Under the pieces are notes generated by a model, which worked only from the letters and a program-made list of their open reading frames with translations, was not told the origin of the DNA and ran no database searches. From contig NC_134930.1 of the NCBI RefSeq assembly GCF_051020765.1, positions 10,354,001 to 10,418,000 on the forward strand: a stretch of DNA of 64,000 nucleotides, written 5' to 3'. This stretch comes from Lasioglossum baleicum (taxonomy: Eukaryota; Arthropoda; Insecta; Hymenoptera; Halictidae). Positions within the stretch are counted from its first letter, which is position 1. Each line of letters begins with the position of its first letter. The translations under genes and the position numbers were made by a program. Shown piece after piece: positions 59,914-64,000 of the stretch.

Positions 59914-61510
59914 ATAAGGAGCAGCAGCGCGATACCAGTAAGCAGAACAAGTTCGTCGACGGATACGTCGAAGCCCTCGCAGCCGCAGCAGGTCCCTTAC
60001 GCAGGACAGTCCCACAGCAGCAAAGACCGACGAAAGGTCGTACTTCTCCGCCCAAAACCGATTCCGAGCCGTCTTCAGCAGCAGCAGCAGCAGCAACAAC
60101 AACAACAACAGCAATCAGACAATATTTCTACTCTGTCCCAAGATATCGAATCCCTCCAGATCAACTCAAGCGACGAGAAGACCGGTTCGCCGAGGCTACC
60201 GGCCCGAGGTTACACTCCGTCGCCTCCATCCACGGCGCCGTTGCCGGCGAAGTTCCATGGTAACCGAGACCATTTACTGCTGAACATTCGCAGCACGCCG
60301 AACCTACCCTCCCAGCCGGACCATCCGCGTCTGAAAGACTTGCGACTCCCAGTGAAGTCTTCGCTGAGGGCCAAGGACTCCCCGCAGAGCAGCGAAGGCA
60401 GCATACTGGAGATCAAAAGCAGACCAAAGAATTTTGCTCAAGACACCGTGGAGTCCTCGCAGGGGCGACGCTTCGACAAAGAACTGATCCTGGAATTCAA
60501 GGGCAGGCCGAAGGAGGACCGCCAGCGACCGCGCAGCCTGATCCGCGAGAGCAAGCCTATCATGGAGTTCAAAGGCAGGCCCCACGAGGCCGAGAGCGAT
60601 CTGTTGAGACCCCGTCGAGACGTTGGTCTCCTCGAGTTCAAGCTACGGACCAGCAGACGCAGACCAGGCTACTCGAGCACGGAGAGCATGGCGACGAGCA
60701 GCAGCGGTGGCAGTATGGAGTCGCTTCGAAGCAGCACCAGTGAGGGCAACAGGTCCACTAGCAGCTCCGAAAGCCGACACAGCACCAGCCTGAGTTCCCA
60801 CAGCTCCGACAGCGGCAGCACAAACTACTACCACCATCATCCTCAGCCGTCGATGACCGGCTTCCTGACAAACCACGCGAACAAGCTACACATATTGTCC
60901 CCGATCTCCGACAAGTCGTCTCAGGAGCCAGCCTCCGAGACCTCGGACAACAACCGGAACAACAACTCGCAGAAAGCCTCGCCAGAGGAGAACGTCACCA
61001 CCGAGAATAACGTGACTGCGCCCAACAACACCAACACGGCAAACACGAATACAAACTCCGTCGGTTCGCCTTTGGACACCTCCTTCAAGAAGAGACGCGC
61101 ACCGCAGAACAAGAATCTCATTAACCTGGCGTTGCAGTCTTCCTCGTCCGGAGATGCAGAGATTCAGGGATCGGACAGCGGGATCTCCATCGAGTCGCGA
61201 GCCGGAATCAAGTGCAAGCCCTTCGGGTTCCACTTGATGAAGCCGCAGCTGGATAATATCAATCTCGTCGACAACGAGCCAGAGCTTTCCGACCTGCCTT
61301 TCGACATGCCCAAGCTGCGGAGGAGGCGACTGCTCATGCAACAGGACGCCACCACTTCGGGCAGCGCGACCAGCGTCGATCTAAGGGACTTGCCCTTTGA
61401 CATGCCGAAACTACGGAGGAGACTCAGGTGCATGCAGAGCACGGAATCCAGCGGGTCACAGGCCTCCTCGAGCTTGTCTGTGAGAGACGTCGAGCCACCT
61501 CCCCTGTTTG
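59914..61510 (+). CDS. Large coding exon of the long + strand gene (about 532 codons, phase 0 to 1)
   Basis: The exon lies between acceptor ATGCTTCAG and a consensus donor GTAAGT at 61511. It starts IRSSSAIPVSRTSSSTD. Features in order: polyglutamine encoded by CAG then CAA (about 60075-60115); a Pro-rich segment; four copies of an [IL]-x-E-[FI]-K-x-R motif (about 60402-60650); a very Ser-rich region with a His run; an Asn/Thr-rich stretch (about 60940-61070); FKKRRAPQNKNLINLAL; GIKCKPFGFHLMKPQLDNIN; and two copies of DLPFDMPKLRRR (61291, 61387). It ends PPPLF plus one base. Most of it is probably disordered. Without the downstream exons the family is undecided. An N-terminal extension of a FHOD-type formin or another large cytoskeletal or signalling scaffold is only a guess. 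Confidence 0.9.
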
Positions 61511-61783
61511 GTAAGTGTAGACATCCACTTTTTATCATTGGTGTGCTAGTATTGTGTTTTCAAGTCTTTGAACTTTGTACGTGTGCCTTGAGTACTTTGA
61601 AAACTATACAGGGCGGTTCAAGAATTAGTCCTCCGTGATTTTTAAGCACTTCGAATAGTTGGACTAAAAAATGTGCTGAACGTCGATCAGCTTGCGTTCG
61701 ACCTGAAATTGCAAAAAGTCTTACTTCGACGAAAACTTCAGGTTAGCTTCACTTTTCTCATCAGTGGCACTATGTATTTTTTA

Positions 61784-61997
61784 CCCCTTGCCGTATTTTG
61801 ACGAGCCAGACTCGTGATGAAGGTTTTTAACAAAGTCTAACAAATATGAATGTTACGCGTTTCACTTTAGGTAATCAATATTTAACCACTAAAATAAATA
61901 TAGCCATACCAAAAATATACATTTTCTTTTCCCTTCTACGATATTTTGGTGCATAAATATGGTTTAATAACTGTAAAGAAAATGGTACGGCAAGGGG
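61784..61997. mobile_element. piggyBac-like MITE (CCCCTTGCCG family), copy 2
   Basis: The ends are CCCCTTGCCGTATTTT and the inverse AATGGTACGGCAAGGGG. TTAA is intact on the right (61998-62001) and TTTA lies on the left. It is homologous over its length with 9161-9382. The palindromic match of its ends is slightly better than in copy 1. Confidence 0.8.
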
Positions 61998-62000
61998 TTA

Positions 62001-62692
62001 AATTACACTGTCCAACAAATTTCAACTTTTTTTATGTTCCCTAATTACTGTTGAGTCCTTGTTATAGAGTTTTTTGCGCTGATTTCGAATCTCTTTTTAA
62101 TTGTTTTCCTATACGCACAGTTTTTGAGAAACATGGCTTTGAAAAAAAAAACATATTTTTCAACTTTAAACAAATATTGTGATGTTATTATAAAAGATAT
62201 TGAATTGTTCTTTGCAGCAAAAGAGTCTGTAGACTTTCCCGAATATAGTGATATCCAATATTAATACAGTATGATTGTTTAAACATGTTTAAACAATGAT
62301 TAAAGACGGAAAGGTACCACTTTTGCACCAATTCTCTATCGCGTGGTATAGTTCGATTTTCCGCTGGACCCTTATGTTTTGAGATAAATTGAAAAATATC
62401 CTGAAAAATTGGTGCAAAAGTGGTATCTCTCCGCCTTTAGTGATTGTTTAAACATGTTTAAACGTGTTTAAACAATCATAATGTATTGATAGCGGATATC
62501 GCTGTAATCGGGAAAGTCTACAGCATCTTTTGCTATAAAGAACAATTCAATATCTTTTATAATAACACCACAATATTAGTTTAAAGTTGTAAAATACGTT
62601 TTTTTTTCAAAGTCATGTTTCTCAAAAACTGTGCGTCTAGAGGAAAAATTAAAAACAGATTCGGAACCAGCGCGAAAAACTCTATAAGTTTG
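62001..62692. mobile_element. Fold-back element with arms of about 300 bp
   Basis: The left arm runs from AATTACACTGTCCAACAAAT through TTATAGAGTTTTTTGCGCTG to GTTTAAACATGTTTAAAC. The right arm is its inverse (GTTTAAACATGTTTAAACGT, AAAAGATGCTGTAGACTTTC-type inverse words, CAGCGCGAAAAACTCTATAA). The arms are perhaps 85-90% alike by eye. The central 100 bp is itself a partial inverse of the single-arm copy's centre. Transcription through the intron would yield a long hairpin. Confidence 0.75.
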
Positions 62693-64000
62693 ACAGTGTT
62701 ATCAAGCATTGTTATGACCTTGAACTGCATTTAATTATAATAAATATTAAATGTATTTACAAATCAATTTAATTGCATCGTATTTTAGTATAATTGTAAC
62801 TCGCCGCGTTTCGTTAATTTACTTTTGATGTGGATATGGCAACGAAGCCAGCATATAAACAGATGAAAATGAGAATAAAAATTAATTAATTTCAAGACAC
62901 ATCTAATTTAATGTAATTTACAAAACAATCTTTTACGAATATGAAGCTCATCTATAAATAATCTAGATACGTGTGTAGAAACGGAACGATAAAGAAATCG
63001 AGAGTGAATGTTTATTGACCGATGCGTGTCTAAAATCGCCCCGCGTTAATCGACCGTCTACCCATTAAACGTTAAAAAGCACACTTTCAACATCTCGAGG
63101 TAAACTGAGTACTCATCAAGGCTAGGGGACACCGTAATTTGACGCTGATCGTCATGAACCTTCCAGACAGCGGCTAATATCGTTAAGCTTCACTTAGCGC
63201 CTGCATCCCTCTCGACGGTTAAATATTTAACGTTACCAACACATGTTTCCGTCTCCGTTACGGAGACCGCTGTCTCCCACTTCCCTTCGGAATTCTGCAG
63301 AGCAACTCGTCGCTTCAAAGTGCAAGTGCTATTAAATTTTCTCCAGATTTCTATATATCTATCCATCTCGTTGTAAACGTTTTTCTTTCATCTAAATAGT
63401 ACCTACTTCTAGTAGAATATTAAAATCTTTTTGAATTTTTTGATTTCTGATATTCTGCGGTCAACGTGATAAGTCTTCCTGTTTTAGGAATTAATCAGTA
63501 CTGTTCCTGAAATTTCGTCCCAAGATTACATATTCAGAACTTACTAAATTCATACCGAGGAGTGGAAGATGGTTGAGTTCTATCGACTGCTCGAGATTCA
63601 ATCGAAGAGTTAGAATCGATCCTATCCGCATGGGTATAACGAACTATTCAAGCAGCATTGCGCTGTATAAACACAGATTAGGGTAACAGGTTTCGCAACG
63701 TTACACTGTGTGTATAACACGATGGAAATCTGTTATCACGTTTCGCCTGCGTCGATTGGACCCGACTTCTAACAAGTTTGGTTCCCCTAAATGTCTCCGC
63801 ATTGCAATCAATGTTTATCTTCAACAGTTTGCTGTCTCCTCGTATTACGATGAACACGTGTACCCTACAAGCTAAACCGAGAACCAGGAAGTAAAGTAAA
63901 GTCCTCGATACCAACCTCGAAGGATAGAACGTGAGGAAAACCTGACGTCGTCGAAACGACTTTATCCACGGAAAGGGCTCCAGAGGGCGGGGATTAGCAA

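Larger units (their letters stand above)
61511..64000 (+). other. Start of the next intron; gene continues beyond the window
   Basis: No downstream exon with good splice sites is visible to 64000. The frame can be read through the donor for 42 codons to a stop at 61636, including a hydrophobic run (PLFIIGVLVLCFQVFELC), but the strong GTAAGT donor and the change in composition argue against that as the normal end. It contains a piggyBac-like MITE (61784-61997) directly followed by a fold-back element (62001-62692). The rest, 62700-64000, is ordinary mixed-composition DNA with nothing I can identify. Confidence 0.6.

Noticed and set aside
59736..60263. Continuation of the 58798 frame past the donor
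   Set aside because: The residues become intron-like after 59735. A good acceptor at 59914 opens a much longer, motif-bearing frame that overlaps it, so it is a shadow of the next exon.
1..64000. tRNA, rRNA, CRISPR or bacterial-type operon features
   Set aside because: I looked for T-loop words (GGTTCGA...) with matching acceptor stems, regularly spaced repeats and tightly packed genes, and found none. Visual scanning can miss a divergent tRNA.

Overview
This window is from an animal nuclear genome, almost certainly an insect. I think Hymenoptera (a bee, ant or relative) is the most likely source. The evidence is long introns with GT/AG splice sites, CpG-containing GC-rich blocks alternating with AT-rich DNA, and many short non-autonomous DNA transposons. 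There is no sign of bacterial, viral or organellar organisation. The order-level placement is inference; no species can be named from sequence alone.

Only one protein-coding gene is convincingly supported. It lies on the + strand, spans most of the window and runs off the right edge. Four well-supported internal coding exons (17929-18048, 28121-28256, 58798-59735, 59914-61510) have matching splice phases (0/0, 0/1, 1/0, 0/1). Together they give about 930 continuous codons. A short candidate first coding exon (2383-2433) also fits in phase but is weak. The protein visible here is nearly all low-complexity and probably disordered. It has two polyglutamine tracts, a long acidic stretch, Ser-rich and Asn/Thr-rich segments, a repeated E-[FI]-K-x-R motif and a twice-repeated DLPFDMPKLRRR motif. 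No globular domain is encoded in the window, so I do not name the gene.

The rest is intronic and flanking DNA packed with small mobile elements, many with recognisable target-site duplications (TSDs). A hAT-like MITE family (ends TAGACTGCGGATC, 8-bp TSDs) has at least eight bounded copies. Several piggyBac-like MITE families sit at TTAA. Tc1/mariner-like MITEs sit at TA. Two elements have PIF/Harbinger-like TTA duplications, one a 1.5-kb near-palindrome. One hAT remnant still encodes the C-terminal end of a transposase. Two nested or abutting insertions record the order of events.

Layout: 1-2400 upstream or 5' UTR-like GC-rich sequence; 2400-17928 probable first intron or 5' flank with many MITEs; 18049-28120 second intron; 28257-58797 a 30.5-kb intron with most of the repeats; 58798-61510 the two large exons separated by a 178-bp intron; 61511-64000 the start of the next intron, with a 0.7-kb fold-back element. 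I found no tRNA, rRNA, CRISPR or intact transposase gene.
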